From: Corynebacterium glaucum
GTDB taxonomy: Bacteria > Actinomycetota > Actinomycetes > Mycobacteriales > Mycobacteriaceae
NCBI RefSeq assembly: GCF_002287505.1
Contig: NZ_CP019688.1
Span: 2,096,674 to 2,160,673, forward strand
Length of the DNA stretch: 64,000 nucleotides
Direction of reading: 5' to 3'
The notes below the pieces were generated by a model. That model worked only from the letters and a program-made list of their open reading frames with translations, did no database searches and was not told where the DNA came from. Shown here piece after piece: positions 1-14,043 of this stretch. Position 1 is the first letter of the stretch. Each line of letters opens with the position of its first letter. The translations under genes were made by a program, and so were the position numbers.

Positions 1-282
1 TACATCCACGCAGATGTAAGCGAAGAATCCTGGGCTCAGCGCGAGGAATCGCGCGAGCTCATTGCCTCAATCGCGGATGCAACAATGGGAGTGTCTTTCA
101 GGGATGCCGGTCAGCGGGTGAACATCGCGGAATACGACCTTGCTGGTGCCGATGTCTATCTCTGCGGCGGTGTGACATTTCTGCAGGCTCTGCGCGCCGA
201 CATTGAAGCCCTGCCGGTCGACAAATCCCCCAAGGGTGTCTACTTCGAGCTGTTCAGCCCGAATGATTGGCTCGTGGGTTAA
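1..282 (+). CDS. hmp: Flavohemoprotein (C-terminal fragment, gene starts upstream of window)
   Basis: Only the last 93 codons are present; the frame is open from base 1. The visible part matches the NAD(P)H-binding end of FNR-like reductases: a YLCGG motif (in ADVYLCGGVTFLQALR) binds the nucleotide, and the end GVYFELFSPNDWL is the usual C-terminus of flavohemoglobins, which convert nitric oxide to nitrate. The globin domain is off the window, so a plain ferredoxin reductase-like protein is not excluded. A perfect terminator hairpin overlaps the stop codon. Confidence 0.72.
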   Translation, partial: YIHADVSEESWAQREESRELIASIADATMGVSFRDAGQRVNIAEYDLAGADVYLCGGVTFLQALRADIEALPVDKSPKGVYFELFSPNDWLVG

Positions 283-306
283 ACCCCCGGAGTCTCGCCG
301 GGGGTT
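282..306 (+). terminator. Terminator hairpin after the flavohemoprotein gene
   Basis: Perfect 9-bp stem AACCCCCGG (282-290) and CCGGGGGTT (298-306) with a 7-base loop. It starts in the TAA stop codon of the upstream gene. No long T run follows. Confidence 0.8.
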
Positions 307-391
307 GCGCCGAAACGCACCCCACACTGTCCCGGCCTGTCGAAGGGGAATAGGCTAACCGCCTCTGCATTCTCAAGTACACTTCACCGAC

Positions 392-730
392 GTGCCTGTT
401 CAGAGTGGAAAAGAACCCCTGCTTGTGGGTCTCGGTGCCGGGCTGGGGGCGCTCGCGCGCTTCCTCATCGTGGCTGCTGTGCCCACCGTCGGCCTCGCCG
501 CCGAGTTCGCGCTCACGCTGGCCATCAACATCGTCGGCAGTTTCGCCATGGGCGCGCTCAAACCCGGGCCATTTATCGGCGTCGGTTTCCTCGGCGGGTT
601 CACCACCTTCTCCGCGCTCGCCCTTGCGTCGGCGCAGGCGTCGGCACTCGCCGCGCTGGTGTTCATGGTGCTCAGTTTCGTCGGTTGCGTGTGCGCCTGG
701 CTCGCAGGTGACAGGTTGAGGGGGGCTTAG
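392..730 (+). CDS. crcB: Fluoride channel subunit CrcB/Fluc (first of a pair)
   Basis: 112-residue membrane protein with about four hydrophobic segments. It has the CrcB signatures: GLGALARF near residue 15, NIVGSF (the conserved pore Asn) near residue 46, and GFLGGFTTFS near residues 66-75. Fluc proteins export fluoride as antiparallel dimers. The start is GTG at 392, chosen because a TACACT -10 box (378-383) lies 8 bases upstream and there is no ribosome binding site, implying a leaderless mRNA. The second crcB begins 4 bases after the stop, so the two subunits probably form a heterodimer. Confidence 0.9.
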   Translation: MPVQSGKEPLLVGLGAGLGALARFLIVAAVPTVGLAAEFALTLAINIVGSFAMGALKPGPFIGVGFLGGFTTFSALALASAQASALAALVFMVLSFVGCVCAWLAGDRLRGA

Positions 731-734
731 GGCC

Positions 735-1112
735 ATGCTTATCGACGTCTCCGCCAACCCCACCACCCTCATCACCGCTACCGTCGCTGTGTTCCTGGGC
801 GGCGCGCTGGGAGGCCTCGCTCGCTGGGCGCTGTCCCAGATCCCCGCTGATCGGGTCGGCACTTTCGCTGCCAACATGGCCGGTGCCACCATTCTGGGAT
901 TCGTTGCCGGCGCCCCAGAAGTGTGGCAACTTGCTGCAGGCGTCGGTTTCGCCGGCGCGCTGTCCACCTGGTCGACCCTGGCCAAGGAGATCGGCGAGCT
1001 GATCAAGACCAAGAATTACGGCGAGGCCGCGCGCTACGTGGCCTGGACCGCGGCGCTCGGCATCGTGAGCGCGTACTTCGGCCTCATGTGGGGCGCGCGC
1101 GGCTTCGCTTAG
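735..1112 (+). CDS. crcB: Fluoride channel subunit CrcB/Fluc (second of a pair)
   Basis: 125 residues, four predicted membrane segments. The family landmarks are GGALGGLARWALS near residue 22, a conserved Asn in TFAANMAGA, and GFAGALSTWSTLAKE in place of the usual TTFS signature. It follows the first crcB by 4 bases, as in other actinobacteria with paired Fluc subunits. The pair is expected to form one dual-topology channel. It converges with the ABC permease gene at 1137; I see no clear terminator in the 24 bases between. Confidence 0.9.
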   Translation: MLIDVSANPTTLITATVAVFLGGALGGLARWALSQIPADRVGTFAANMAGATILGFVAGAPEVWQLAAGVGFAGALSTWSTLAKEIGELIKTKNYGEAARYVAWTAALGIVSAYFGLMWGARGFA

Positions 1113-1136
1113 TCCGCGCTACTGAGTCTGCGCTGG

Positions 1137-3719
1137 TTAATCTGCGATCGCGTCCAGCGGCGGCGTCTTCGCCGCCCGGTTCGCCGGCCACAGCGCAGCG
1201 ATGATGCCCACGATCACACTGCCCAGCAGCATCCAGCCGACCAGACTCCATGGGATGACGATGCGGTCGAGCCCTTGGTCCGCGAGCACCGTCAAGAACG
1301 CCCACCCGAGGCTCAGACCGAGCACAATGCCCAGCACGGCGCCGAAGAACGCCATCTGAACGGACTCCAAGATGATCATGATGCGCACCTGGCGGCGGTG
1401 GGTGCCCACCGCGCGCAGCATGCCGATCTCCTGGCGGCGCTCGATCACCGACAGCGTCAGCGTGTTCACAATGCCCAGTACCGCGATCACCACGGCTAAG
1501 GACAGCAGGGCGTAGAGGATGAAGAGCATCTGGTCGATCAGGTCGAGCACTTCGCCGGAGATGTCGTCTTTGGACTGCACCTGAACCACAATGTCGCTCT
1601 TCACCGCCTGCTCAAGATTCTTGCGCAGTTGGTCGGAGCTCACGGTGCCGTCGTTACTCACCCCCAGCATGATGATGTTCACGGTGCCTGGCACGGAAAT
1701 CTGCTGCGCAACGTCTTCACTCACCACCACGGCGGTGAGGATGGAGGAGTTCTCGAAGATGCCTTCCACCGTCGCCTCGACTACCTCCGGCGAGACGCCG
1801 GGAGCTGCGACGGTCACCGTGTCCCCCACAGACCAGCCGCGCGCTTCCGCCCACTCGCGGGGAGCAATGACGGTGTTGCCCTCGAGCGTAGAGGTACCGT
1901 CGACCATGTCCATCGTGATCAGGTCGCTGGGATCGCCGTAAAGCACTGAAGTGGAGCCGAACTCGCCAACCTGCGCGGAGTACTCGCCGTTGACGGTCAG
2001 CGGCGCTTCGGTGTAGGCAGCGACATCGCCCACGCCCTCGACCTCCGGGATGCGTTCCATCAGGTTGTTCGGGATCGGGAACGCACCGAGCACCGGCCCA
2101 GCCAGCACGTATTCAGCGCTCACCTCGTTCTCCGCCACGTTGTCAACGGAGTACTTCATCGATGCGCCGAACATGCCGATGATGTTCACCAGGGCAATGC
2201 CCAGCATGAGGGCGAATGCGGTGGCAGATGTGCGTCGTGGGTTGCGCTGCGTGTTAGTGGATGCCAACTTGCCCGCGGTGCCAAACGGTGCGCCGATGAT
2301 CCTGCCCAGCGGCGGCACAATCGGCAAACTCATCGCCGGACCGGCAAGGAATACGCCGGCGATCACCGCCACCGCAGCGATGCCGACCAGCATGGCACGG
2401 GACGCGGTACGCCCGTCCACCCACAGCAACCCGCCGACGGCCGCAGCAACGCCAAGCGCAATCAGCACACCCCCAATCACCGTGCGCTGCGTCAGCGGCT
2501 GCGGGGCGGCCGATTCGCTTGAACGCATCGCCTCGACCGGCTGCACCTGCCCGGCTTGGCGTGCCGGCGCCCAGGCAGAAAGCATGGTCACAATGACACC
2601 GACCACGATGGGCGCCAATGCCGCATCCGTCGAAAAGCCTAAGCCCCCTGCGGGAAGCGGCATGCCATAGGAACCCAAGAGCCACTTGATTGCTGCGACC
2701 ATGCCCACGCCGGCGCCTATGCCAAGAGCCGAACCAATCAGGCCGACAATGAACGCCTCCAGCGAGACCGAGCGCGTGATCTGGCCGCGGGAAGCGCCGA
2801 GCGCGCGCAGTAACGCGAATTCTTTCGTGCGCTGCGCGACGATCATCGAGAACGTGTTCGCGATCAGGAACGTGCCCACCAGCAGGCCGACCAGGCCGAA
2901 CGCGATCAGGAAATACGAGACAAAGGACAGCGCCTCGCGCACGCTTTCCGAAGCCTTCTTCGCAGCCTCCTCACCCGTGCGCACAGAAAGCTCGGGGTAA
3001 TCACGCATCATCGAGTCGACCAGCCCCTGAGCCCCATTGCGATCCGAAGCCTTCAGCGTCATGCCGGGAACCGTCTCATCGGCCACATAGAAGTCCAGGT
3101 AATCTGACTCAGGGAGCCTAAAGCTTAACGACGTCTCCTGCGTCACCTCATCGTCGTAAAGCCCGACCACCGTGACGGTTTGGCGAGCTCCGGTATCAAC
3201 GATGATGAGTTCCTCGCCAAGCTTGATGTCGTAGAACTCGGCGCCGTTGCGGTTGAGGATGACCTCCGCCGTGCCCTCAGTGACCGGGCGGGGTTCAGGC
3301 GCGCGCCCCTCTACGATGTCGGGACTCGGGCCGATCGCATCGTCCGGGGCGTAATACAGCGTCGACATCGACATGCCCTGGCGCGTCTGAATCGCCTGTT
3401 CATTCGTCCGGGCGGCCACGACGATGACCATCCCCGAGACGTTCACCTTTTCGACGCCGCCGCGTTGAGCCAGTTCATCAAAGTCCTTGCGCGGCACCGC
3501 ACTGGCATTGTCACCGGGCTCGACTACCACATCGGCGTTTTCGTACCGCGTAGCCAGCGCCGAATCGAACGTGCGCTCCAGCATGTTGGTGAACATCATT
3601 GATCCCGCGATGAATGCAGTGCCAAGCACCACGGCAAGCACCGTCAAGGACAGCCGCAGTTTGTGGGCACCGACGTTACGCAACGAGACCTTCGTCATCG
3701 CCCGGGATCCGGCGGCCAT
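1137..3719 (-). CDS. FtsX-like (MacB-type) ABC transporter permease
   Basis: 860 residues. An N-terminal membrane segment (about 18-40) is followed by a large extracellular MacB_PCD domain (about 45-240). Then come three membrane helices of an FtsX domain (about 265-390), further helices (about 410-480), a second periplasmic-type domain and a second FtsX domain at the C-terminus (about 735-850). This duplicated layout is typical of Gram-positive exporters of lipids, peptides or antibiotics. Its ATG overlaps the stop codon of the ATPase gene (ATGA at 3719), so the two are translationally coupled. A second in-frame Met (MTKVS) lies 7 codons in. The substrate cannot be told from sequence. Confidence 0.9.
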   Translation of the reverse strand: MAAGSRAMTKVSLRNVGAHKLRLSLTVLAVVLGTAFIAGSMMFTNMLERTFDSALATRYENADVVVEPGDNASAVPRKDFDELAQRGGVEKVNVSGMVIVVAARTNEQAIQTRQGMSMSTLYYAPDDAIGPSPDIVEGRAPEPRPVTEGTAEVILNRNGAEFYDIKLGEELIIVDTGARQTVTVVGLYDDEVTQETSLSFRLPESDYLDFYVADETVPGMTLKASDRNGAQGLVDSMMRDYPELSVRTGEEAAKKASESVREALSFVSYFLIAFGLVGLLVGTFLIANTFSMIVAQRTKEFALLRALGASRGQITRSVSLEAFIVGLIGSALGIGAGVGMVAAIKWLLGSYGMPLPAGGLGFSTDAALAPIVVGVIVTMLSAWAPARQAGQVQPVEAMRSSESAAPQPLTQRTVIGGVLIALGVAAAVGGLLWVDGRTASRAMLVGIAAVAVIAGVFLAGPAMSLPIVPPLGRIIGAPFGTAGKLASTNTQRNPRRTSATAFALMLGIALVNIIGMFGASMKYSVDNVAENEVSAEYVLAGPVLGAFPIPNNLMERIPEVEGVGDVAAYTEAPLTVNGEYSAQVGEFGSTSVLYGDPSDLITMDMVDGTSTLEGNTVIAPREWAEARGWSVGDTVTVAAPGVSPEVVEATVEGIFENSSILTAVVVSEDVAQQISVPGTVNIIMLGVSNDGTVSSDQLRKNLEQAVKSDIVVQVQSKDDISGEVLDLIDQMLFILYALLSLAVVIAVLGIVNTLTLSVIERRQEIGMLRAVGTHRRQVRIMIILESVQMAFFGAVLGIVLGLSLGWAFLTVLADQGLDRIVIPWSLVGWMLLGSVIVGIIAALWPANRAAKTPPLDAIAD

Positions 3720-4444
3720 CAGCGCTCGATTCCGGCCATGACTTTAAGGATCGCATCCATCGTCGGATCCCACATCTCGTTGACAATCTGGCCGTCGCGC
3801 AGGAAGACCACGCGGTCTGCATACGATGCCGCCCGAGCGTCGTGGGTCACGATCACCACGGTCTGCCCGTCCAGGTCGACCGCTTGGCGCAGAATACTCA
3901 GCACCTCCCGTCCAGCGTTGGAGTCGAGGTTTCCCGTTGGCTCGTCGCCAAAAATGATCTCGGGTTTACTCACCAGCGCGCGGGCGCACGCCACACGCTG
4001 CTGCTGCCCACCCGACAGTTCACTCGGACGGTGGGTGAGGCGGTTGGAGAGACCAAGCCTCTCTGTAATCTCGTCGAACCAGCCCCTATCAATCTTCCTA
4101 CCGGCGATGTCAGTTGGCAGGGTGATGTTTTCAGCAGCGGTCAGCGTGGGCACAAGGTTGAAAGATTGAAAGATGAAGCCAAGCCGGTCGCGCCTCAGCT
4201 CAGTCAGAGCTTTATCGCTTAACGACGACAGCGCCGTCCCACCGATATACGCCTCACCGGAAGTAAACGAGTCGAGCCCAGCCATCGTATGCATGAGGGT
4301 GGATTTACCCGACCCAGATGGACCCATGATCGCGGTGAAGGCCTTGCGGCCGAATTCGACGTTCACCCCATCGAGCGCGGAGACCTGCGTATCCCCCTGA
4401 CCGTAGGTCTTCACTAGATTCACGGCCCGTGCTGCTGATTCCAT
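3719..4444 (-). CDS. ABC transporter ATP-binding protein (LolD/MacB class)
   Basis: 241 residues. Walker A GPSGSGKST (residues 41-49), Q-loop FIFQSFNLVP, signature LSGGQQQR, Walker B IIFGDEPTGNLD and the H-loop VTHDA are all intact, with the NLD variant typical of LolD/MacB/FtsE-type ATPases. It pairs with the FtsX permease downstream, overlapping it by one base. The start ATG at 4444 is preceded by a GGAGAAG ribosome binding site; an open frame runs further upstream but enters the rRNA terminator and 5S region and is not coding. Confidence 0.92.
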   Translation of the reverse strand: MESAARAVNLVKTYGQGDTQVSALDGVNVEFGRKAFTAIMGPSGSGKSTLMHTMAGLDSFTSGEAYIGGTALSSLSDKALTELRRDRLGFIFQSFNLVPTLTAAENITLPTDIAGRKIDRGWFDEITERLGLSNRLTHRPSELSGGQQQRVACARALVSKPEIIFGDEPTGNLDSNAGREVLSILRQAVDLDGQTVVIVTHDARAASYADRVVFLRDGQIVNEMWDPTMDAILKVMAGIER

Positions 4445-4569
4445 TACTTCTCCCGCTTCTCGCGCCGCGAATCTTTCTATGCCACACCCGCTGCCAGCAG
4501 GCACCACGAATACGCTACCTCGAGTTAATAGATGCCGGTATTCGGCAGGACAGATCGGCAATGGAAATG

Positions 4570-4617
4570 CCTGCGACCGGTCGCTCGCCGTGGTGTTGGC
4601 GGGTGACCGGTCGCAGG
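4570..4617 (-). terminator. rRNA operon terminator
   Basis: Long hairpin: a 13-bp perfect stem CCTGCGACCGGTC (4570-4582) with GACCGGTCGCAGG (4605-4617), and the inside of the loop can pair further (CTCGCC with GGCGGG, one wobble). It sits directly downstream of the 5S gene on the minus strand and is T-rich after the stem in that direction. Confidence 0.85.
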
Positions 4618-4636
4618 TGGTTGTTGTGAAGTTGTT

Positions 4637-4755
4637 GGGTCGGCGGTAACCTACTCTCCCACACCCTCCCGGGTGCAGTACCATCGGCGCGGGCGGGCTT
4701 AGCTTCCGGGTTCGGAATGGGTCCGGGCGTTTCCCCGCCGCTATCAACTACCGAC
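4637..4755 (-). rRNA. rrf: 5S ribosomal RNA
   Basis: Read on the minus strand this shows the conserved 5S words GGGGAAACGCCCGG, CCCATTCCGAACCCGG, AAGCTAAG, GCCGATGGTACTG and TGGGAGAGTAGG, in order. The ends pair loosely (about ±3 bases). It is last in the 16S-23S-5S operon; 135-140 bases of spacer separate it from 23S. Confidence 0.95.
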
Positions 4756-4892
4756 ACATTTGTGGTTGTTGGCCCCACACTGTTGTGTCCCCAGGGTTGG
4801 GGTCCCCCCTGTTGGTTGGGGTGGTGTGGTGTGTCAGATACCGGAGAATGGACGCGTTGCAGGTTGTGTTTTGCTGGTTTGTGTTTGTTGTT

Positions 4893-9985
<5,093 letters not shown>

Positions 9986-10350
9986 ACCAAACAATAACTG
10001 CCCAGTGCGTGTTTCAGAAGAAACAGGCCGTGAAAAGCCCAATACCCAACCAAAACAAACCACCCAACACAAAACCGTGCTGGACTGGCTATCCAAAAAT
10101 TACCTTCGTGTCTGCTTGTTGTATCCGACGAGGAAAAACCAACAAACAACACAGTTTTAAAAAAACTACTCGTGAAACCATCACACGCATGATGCTGTGT
10201 AGCTTTTCACCAGCACACCACAAGCCCCAATCATTGGTTCAAGGCCATGATGACCGGCACACACCAACCACCCCACACAAACAGCTAGGGGCAGCAAGCA
10301 CCAACCACAAACACACCACACAACGCAAAAGTTCACAAACAAAAAATGCA

Positions 10351-10380
10351 TTGGCACACTATCGAGTTCTCAAACAACAC
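10351..10380 (-). promoter_or_regulatory. rRNA leader antitermination-type element (boxA-like)
   Basis: On the minus strand the region reads TTTGAGAACTCGATAGTG, followed by TGCC. The TTTGAGAACTC.ATAGTGTG word is shared by rRNA leaders of mycobacteria and corynebacteria and includes the boxA-like site for Nus-factor antitermination. Assignment is by memory of that conserved word. Confidence 0.55.
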
Positions 10381-10527
10381 ACGCACACCCCCCAAACAAC
10401 CCACAACAAAGCAGATCATCCAGAAGGAGACGTAAGATTCTTAGCCGTTAGCGCTCGTTTTCCTACCGCTCACACAATCCTGAAACCACATCCAGGCGGG
10501 GCGTTGTCGGTCGCGCTGACTCACATA

Positions 10528-10556
10528 AACCTACACACACCACCACAACAACACAA
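10528..10556 (-). promoter_or_regulatory. Candidate rRNA operon promoter
   Basis: Minus-strand -35 TTGTGT (10551-10556) and -10 TAGGTT (10528-10533) with a 17-base spacer. It lies downstream of the murA hairpin and upstream of the leader element. Further promoters may exist nearer 10440-10500. Confidence 0.45.
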
Positions 10557-10566
10557 ACCCGCACCA

Positions 10567-10589
10567 CAACACACGTTTTCGTGCTGTTG
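10567..10589 (-). terminator. Hairpin after murA
   Basis: CAACA-CACG with an AAAA loop and CGTG-TGTTG, one bulged base, starting about 14 bases past the murA stop codon. No strong T run follows, so read-through into the rRNA promoter region is possible. Confidence 0.5.
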
Positions 10590-10602
10590 AAGGTAATGCA
10601 AT

Positions 10603-11862
10603 CTACTCCGCGCCGACACGCTCGATCCTGGCGCCAAGCGCGGTCAGCTGCTCAACGAACGACGGATATCCGCGATCGATGTGGTAGACGTCGTGCACCG
10701 TCGTCACCCCATCCGCCACCAAGCCAGCGAGCACCAGACCCGCTCCTGCACGGATATCGGACGACCACACGTCTGTGGAAGACAACTCATCGACTCCCCG
10801 GAGCACAACGTGGTGGCCATCCACGTTCGCGTCCGCGCCGAGACGCAGCATCTCGTCGACAAACCGGAAGCGCGCTTCGAAGACGTTCTCGGTGATCACC
10901 GAGACCCCCTCGGCAATTGAAGAGATCGCGATTGCCATCGGCTGCAGGTCCGTCGGGAAGCCGGGAAATGGCAGCGTTTGGTAGTCCACGGCTTTGGGAC
11001 GCTGGTCCATGCGCACGCGGAAGCCGTTGTCGTAAGTCTCGATGTCCGCGCCCGCCAGCTTCAGTTTCGACAGCGCCAGGTGCAGGTGCCGAGGCGCAAC
11101 GCCGCCCACGGTGATGTCGCCGCGGGTCATTGCTGCTGCATAGGCCCACGTGCCGGCTACGATGCGGTCACCGACCACGGTGTGCTCAGTCGGATACAGC
11201 TTCTCCACTCCGTCGATAGTGATTGTCGACGTGCCTGCGCCGCCGATGCGCGCACCCATTGAGTTCAACATTTCGCAGAGGTCGACGACCTCGGGCTCGC
11301 GAGCCGCGTTGTCCAGCACCGTCTGCCCCTCCGCCATCACTGCAGCGGTCACGATGTTCTCCGTGGCGCCCACGGATGGGAAGTCCAGGCTGATCTTTGC
11401 TCCGCGCAGGCGCTCCGCTTCGGCGACCACCGCACCGTGCTCGATGCGGGTGGTTGCCCCGAGCTTTTCCAAACCCGTCTGGTGCATATCCAGCGGGCGC
11501 GAGCCGATTGCGTCGCCACCGGGAAGCGCCACGCGCGCCTCGTTACACCGGGCGACCAGAGGGCCAAGCACCGCGACGGAAGCACGGAATTGGCGGACAG
11601 CTTCGAAGTCCGCATTGGGCGAAACGGTGGCCGGGGTGTGAATGTGCACGGTGGCTCCGTCAATATCCACCTCACACCCGAGACCTACAAGGACCTTGCG
11701 CATCAACGGAACGTCCAAGATCTCGGGACAGTTATGCAATGTGGTCGTGCCTTCGGCGAGAAGCGCCGCGGCCATGAGCTTCAAGACACTGTTTTTTGCG
11801 CCGTCAACTTTGACAACGCCTTCGAGTCGAGCACCGCCAGTGACCAGGAATCGTTCTTTCAC
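10603..11862 (-). CDS. murA: UDP-N-acetylglucosamine 1-carboxyvinyltransferase
   Basis: 419 residues. It catalyses the first committed step of peptidoglycan synthesis, moving enolpyruvate from PEP to UDP-GlcNAc in the cytoplasm. Substrate-binding KNS is near the N-terminus (residues 23-25), and GSRPLDMHQ follows the active-site loop. The catalytic Cys of the usual GGC(A/T)IG loop is Asp here (GGDAIG, Asp117), as in Mycobacterium tuberculosis MurA, which is insensitive to fosfomycin. The start GTG at 11862 is preferred over an upstream TTG because a TACGGT -10 box ends 7 bases before it and the length then matches the family. It precedes the rRNA operon in the same direction, an arrangement known in actinobacteria. 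Confidence 0.96.
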   Translation of the reverse strand: MKERFLVTGGARLEGVVKVDGAKNSVLKLMAAALLAEGTTTLHNCPEILDVPLMRKVLVGLGCEVDIDGATVHIHTPATVSPNADFEAVRQFRASVAVLGPLVARCNEARVALPGGDAIGSRPLDMHQTGLEKLGATTRIEHGAVVAEAERLRGAKISLDFPSVGATENIVTAAVMAEGQTVLDNAAREPEVVDLCEMLNSMGARIGGAGTSTITIDGVEKLYPTEHTVVGDRIVAGTWAYAAAMTRGDITVGGVAPRHLHLALSKLKLAGADIETYDNGFRVRMDQRPKAVDYQTLPFPGFPTDLQPMAIAISSIAEGVSVITENVFEARFRFVDEMLRLGADANVDGHHVVLRGVDELSSTDVWSSDIRAGAGLVLAGLVADGVTTVHDVYHIDRGYPSFVEQLTALGARIERVGAE

Positions 11863-11901
11863 ATTCCTAACCGTACCCAACTCGCGCTCGCGCGCACCGG
11901 A

Positions 11902-12747
11902 TTACGGCAATGCCCCAATGCGACGGGCAGCGTTGACCGCCTCGTAGCGTGTGTGGGCGCCGAGTTTGCGCATCACACTGCGCAGATACGACTTCACGGT
12001 CTCGGCTCCAATGCCCATTTCCTCGGCAGCCTCGACGTTGGTATGACCGAGCGCGACGCAGGAGAGCACATCAAGTTCGCGGGCAGACAGCTTGGTCGAC
12101 TGCTTTACGCGAACCGGGGAAACCATTTGGTCGCAAAGCTGCTCGAGTTCCTTGCGCAACGCCTCGTCTTCGACACGGTTAGCTAGCATCCGCAGCTTTG
12201 AGTGCGTCGAGCGGACCTGTTCCCACTCCGCGCCGTTCATCACTCGGCCCTGACTGGTGGCCGCCTTCCCGCCGTCCAAGCGTCGCATGGCGGAGTTCAC
12301 GGCCAGCTCCTGCTCAAGCGTGCGCGCGGTCAACGTGACCTCTTCGATCACCTTGTCGCCCAGGCGCACGGTTGAGTGCACACCGACGTAGAGCACGCCG
12401 CGGATTTCGCGTTGCACGATCACCGGCACCGCAACCACAGAGTGCAGACCCTCGTCCTGGATCACCTTGTCGTAATCATGGGAGATGACGTTTGCCCGGG
12501 TGTAGTCGGAGACACCGACTGCGCGGCGAGTTGCCACTACGCGGCCGCCAACGCCCGCCCCCTGCTCAATGATGAGATTCTGCAGTGCGGGGGTACGCAG
12601 CCCGATCCACTGGGTGATCTGCAAGCGGTTGTCGGCCAGCAGCGTTCCGTACATGGCCACCGGGATGCCGGTCGCGGTCTTCAGCGCGGTAAGAGCTGCG
12701 CGAATTGCATCGTCATCGTCTTTGACCCGTTGGGCGTCCACAGTCAT
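11902..12747 (-). CDS. ramA: LuxR-type regulator of acetate and carbon metabolism RamA
   Basis: 281 residues. An N-terminal GAF-like domain (about 15-165) is joined to a C-terminal LuxR-type helix-turn-helix (about 217-275, LSARELDVLSCVALGHTNVEAAEEMG and TVKSYLRSVMRKLG). The sequence closely matches my recollection of C. glutamicum RamA, a master activator of acetate and central carbon genes that binds G- or C-run sites. The start ATG at 12747 has a TATGAT -10 box 7 bases upstream, so the mRNA is probably leaderless; the longer frame upstream is not needed. The neighbouring cysK and cysE match the C. glutamicum order. Confidence 0.95.
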   Translation of the reverse strand: MTVDAQRVKDDDDAIRAALTALKTATGIPVAMYGTLLADNRLQITQWIGLRTPALQNLIIEQGAGVGGRVVATRRAVGVSDYTRANVISHDYDKVIQDEGLHSVVAVPVIVQREIRGVLYVGVHSTVRLGDKVIEEVTLTARTLEQELAVNSAMRRLDGGKAATSQGRVMNGAEWEQVRSTHSKLRMLANRVEDEALRKELEQLCDQMVSPVRVKQSTKLSARELDVLSCVALGHTNVEAAEEMGIGAETVKSYLRSVMRKLGAHTRYEAVNAARRIGALP

Positions 12748-13016
12748 ATGGCAAATCATAACCACCGCTTGGGGGTAGCCAAATTTGGCCCCGCCAGCGA
12801 TAAGGATGTCTGTTGGTGTGGGAATACCTACACCCTTGCGTTGCCCCCGTGGGTAAGGCGTGGGGGGAGCCGTCGATAAGCGAAGAAAGAGCCCCAAACC
12901 CCCAGGTGAGAACTTGTAGACAAATCGGTACGGCGAGCTTAAACTGTGTTGTCTAGTGGCAGCCGGTACACTTCTGGATAGGCCCTGAAATTAAAACCCC
13001 TAAGGAGTACTAGACC
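12748..13016. promoter_or_regulatory. Divergent ramA-cysK intergenic region
   Basis: 269 bases. It has the ramA -10 box (TATGAT on the minus strand, 12755-12760) and several G or C runs flanked by T or A, such as TGGGGGT at 12770-12776 and others near 12842-12905, which fit the loose RamA binding pattern and suggest autoregulation. One copy of the dispersed CGTCGNNAAGC word is at 12871. A good ribosome binding site (AAGGAG, about 13002-13007) precedes cysK. Confidence 0.5.
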
Positions 13017-13952
13017 ATGGCGAAAATTGCAAACAATGTTCTCGACCTCGTCGGCGGCACCCCGCTTGTTGAGCTGCACGGAATCACCGAGAACTCAAAG
13101 GCTCGCGTGCTGGCCAAGCTGGAGTTTTACAACCCAGCAAACTCGGTGAAGGACCGCATTGGTAAGGCGATCGTCGAGGCCGCGGAGGCTTCCGGCGAGC
13201 TCAAGCCGGGCGGCACCATCGTCGAGGCAACCTCGGGCAACACCGGTATTGCGCTCGCGCTCGCCGGCGCTGCCAAGGGCTACAAGGTCATCCTGACCAT
13301 GCCGGAGACCATGTCCACCGAGCGACGCGTGGTTCTGCGTGCTTTCGGTGCGGAGATCGTGCTCACCCCGGGCGCAGCGGGCATGAAGGGCGCCGTGGAG
13401 AAGGCAAACGAAATCGTTGCCGAGCAGGAGAACGCGGTTCTGGCCCGCCAGTTCGAAAACGAGGCGAACCCGCGCATCCACTACACCACCACCGGCCCGG
13501 AAATCTGGGAGGACACCGACGGCCAGGTCGACATCCTGGTCGCGGGCGTGGGCACCGGCGGCACCGTCTCGGGCGCCGGCAAGTTCCTCAAGGAGCAGAA
13601 CCCGGATCTCAAGGCAGTGGCTGTTGAGCCGGCCGCCTCCCCCCTGCTGTCCAAGGGCGAGGCTGGCCCGCACAAGATCCAGGGCCTCGGCGCGAACTTC
13701 ATCCCGGACACCCTCGACCGCTCGATGGTGGACGAGATCATCGCAGTGACCAATGAGGACGCAGTCGCCATCTCTCGCGAACTCGCAGTCAAGGACGCGA
13801 TCCTCGGCGGTATCTCCGCCGGCGCGAACGTGAAGGCCGCGCTTGAGCTTGCTGCCCGCGAGGAGAACGAGGGCAAGACCATCGTCGTCATCATCCCGGA
13901 CTTCGGCGAGCGTTACGTCTCCACCCTCCTGTACGAAGACATCCGCGACTAA
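13017..13952 (+). CDS. cysK: Cysteine synthase A (O-acetylserine sulfhydrylase)
   Basis: 311 residues, normal length. PLP-dependent: the Schiff-base lysine is Lys45 in NPANSVKDR, with the TSGNTG substrate loop (residues about 70-75) and the phosphate-binding GTGGT (about 178-182). It makes cysteine from O-acetylserine and sulfide; the acetylserine comes from CysE, encoded just downstream. The ATG at 13017 follows a clear AAGGAG site. A strong terminator separates it from cysE, so the two genes are not a simple operon. Confidence 0.97.
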   Translation: MAKIANNVLDLVGGTPLVELHGITENSKARVLAKLEFYNPANSVKDRIGKAIVEAAEASGELKPGGTIVEATSGNTGIALALAGAAKGYKVILTMPETMSTERRVVLRAFGAEIVLTPGAAGMKGAVEKANEIVAEQENAVLARQFENEANPRIHYTTTGPEIWEDTDGQVDILVAGVGTGGTVSGAGKFLKEQNPDLKAVAVEPAASPLLSKGEAGPHKIQGLGANFIPDTLDRSMVDEIIAVTNEDAVAISRELAVKDAILGGISAGANVKAALELAAREENEGKTIVVIIPDFGERYVSTLLYEDIRD

Positions 13953-13978
13953 GAGCATTTCGCTTAACGACGATTGCG

Positions 13979-14025
13979 CCCCCGCTTCCCAGCTTCGAAT
14001 CTAACCAGCTGGGCGCGGGGGTTTC
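13979..14025 (+). terminator. Terminator after cysK
   Basis: Stem CCCCCGC-TTCCCAGC (13979-13993) with GCTGGG-CGCGGGGG (14008-14021), then GTTTC. It is long and G+C-rich, ending 18 bases before the cysE start. Confidence 0.85.
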
Positions 14026-14043
14026 GCATGTAAGCTCACCCGC

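Larger units (their letters stand above)
9986..10602 (-). other. rRNA operon leader and promoter region
   Basis: 617 bases between murA and 16S, with no credible gene. It holds a murA 3' hairpin (10567-10589), a promoter candidate (10528-10556), and a conserved actinobacterial rRNA leader word (about 10351-10380). The remainder is A/C-rich leader. Confidence 0.7.

Noticed and set aside
307..391. Fluoride riboswitch before crcB
   Set aside because: The conserved GATGG and CTGATGRC elements are missing, and a -10 box with a leaderless start fits better.
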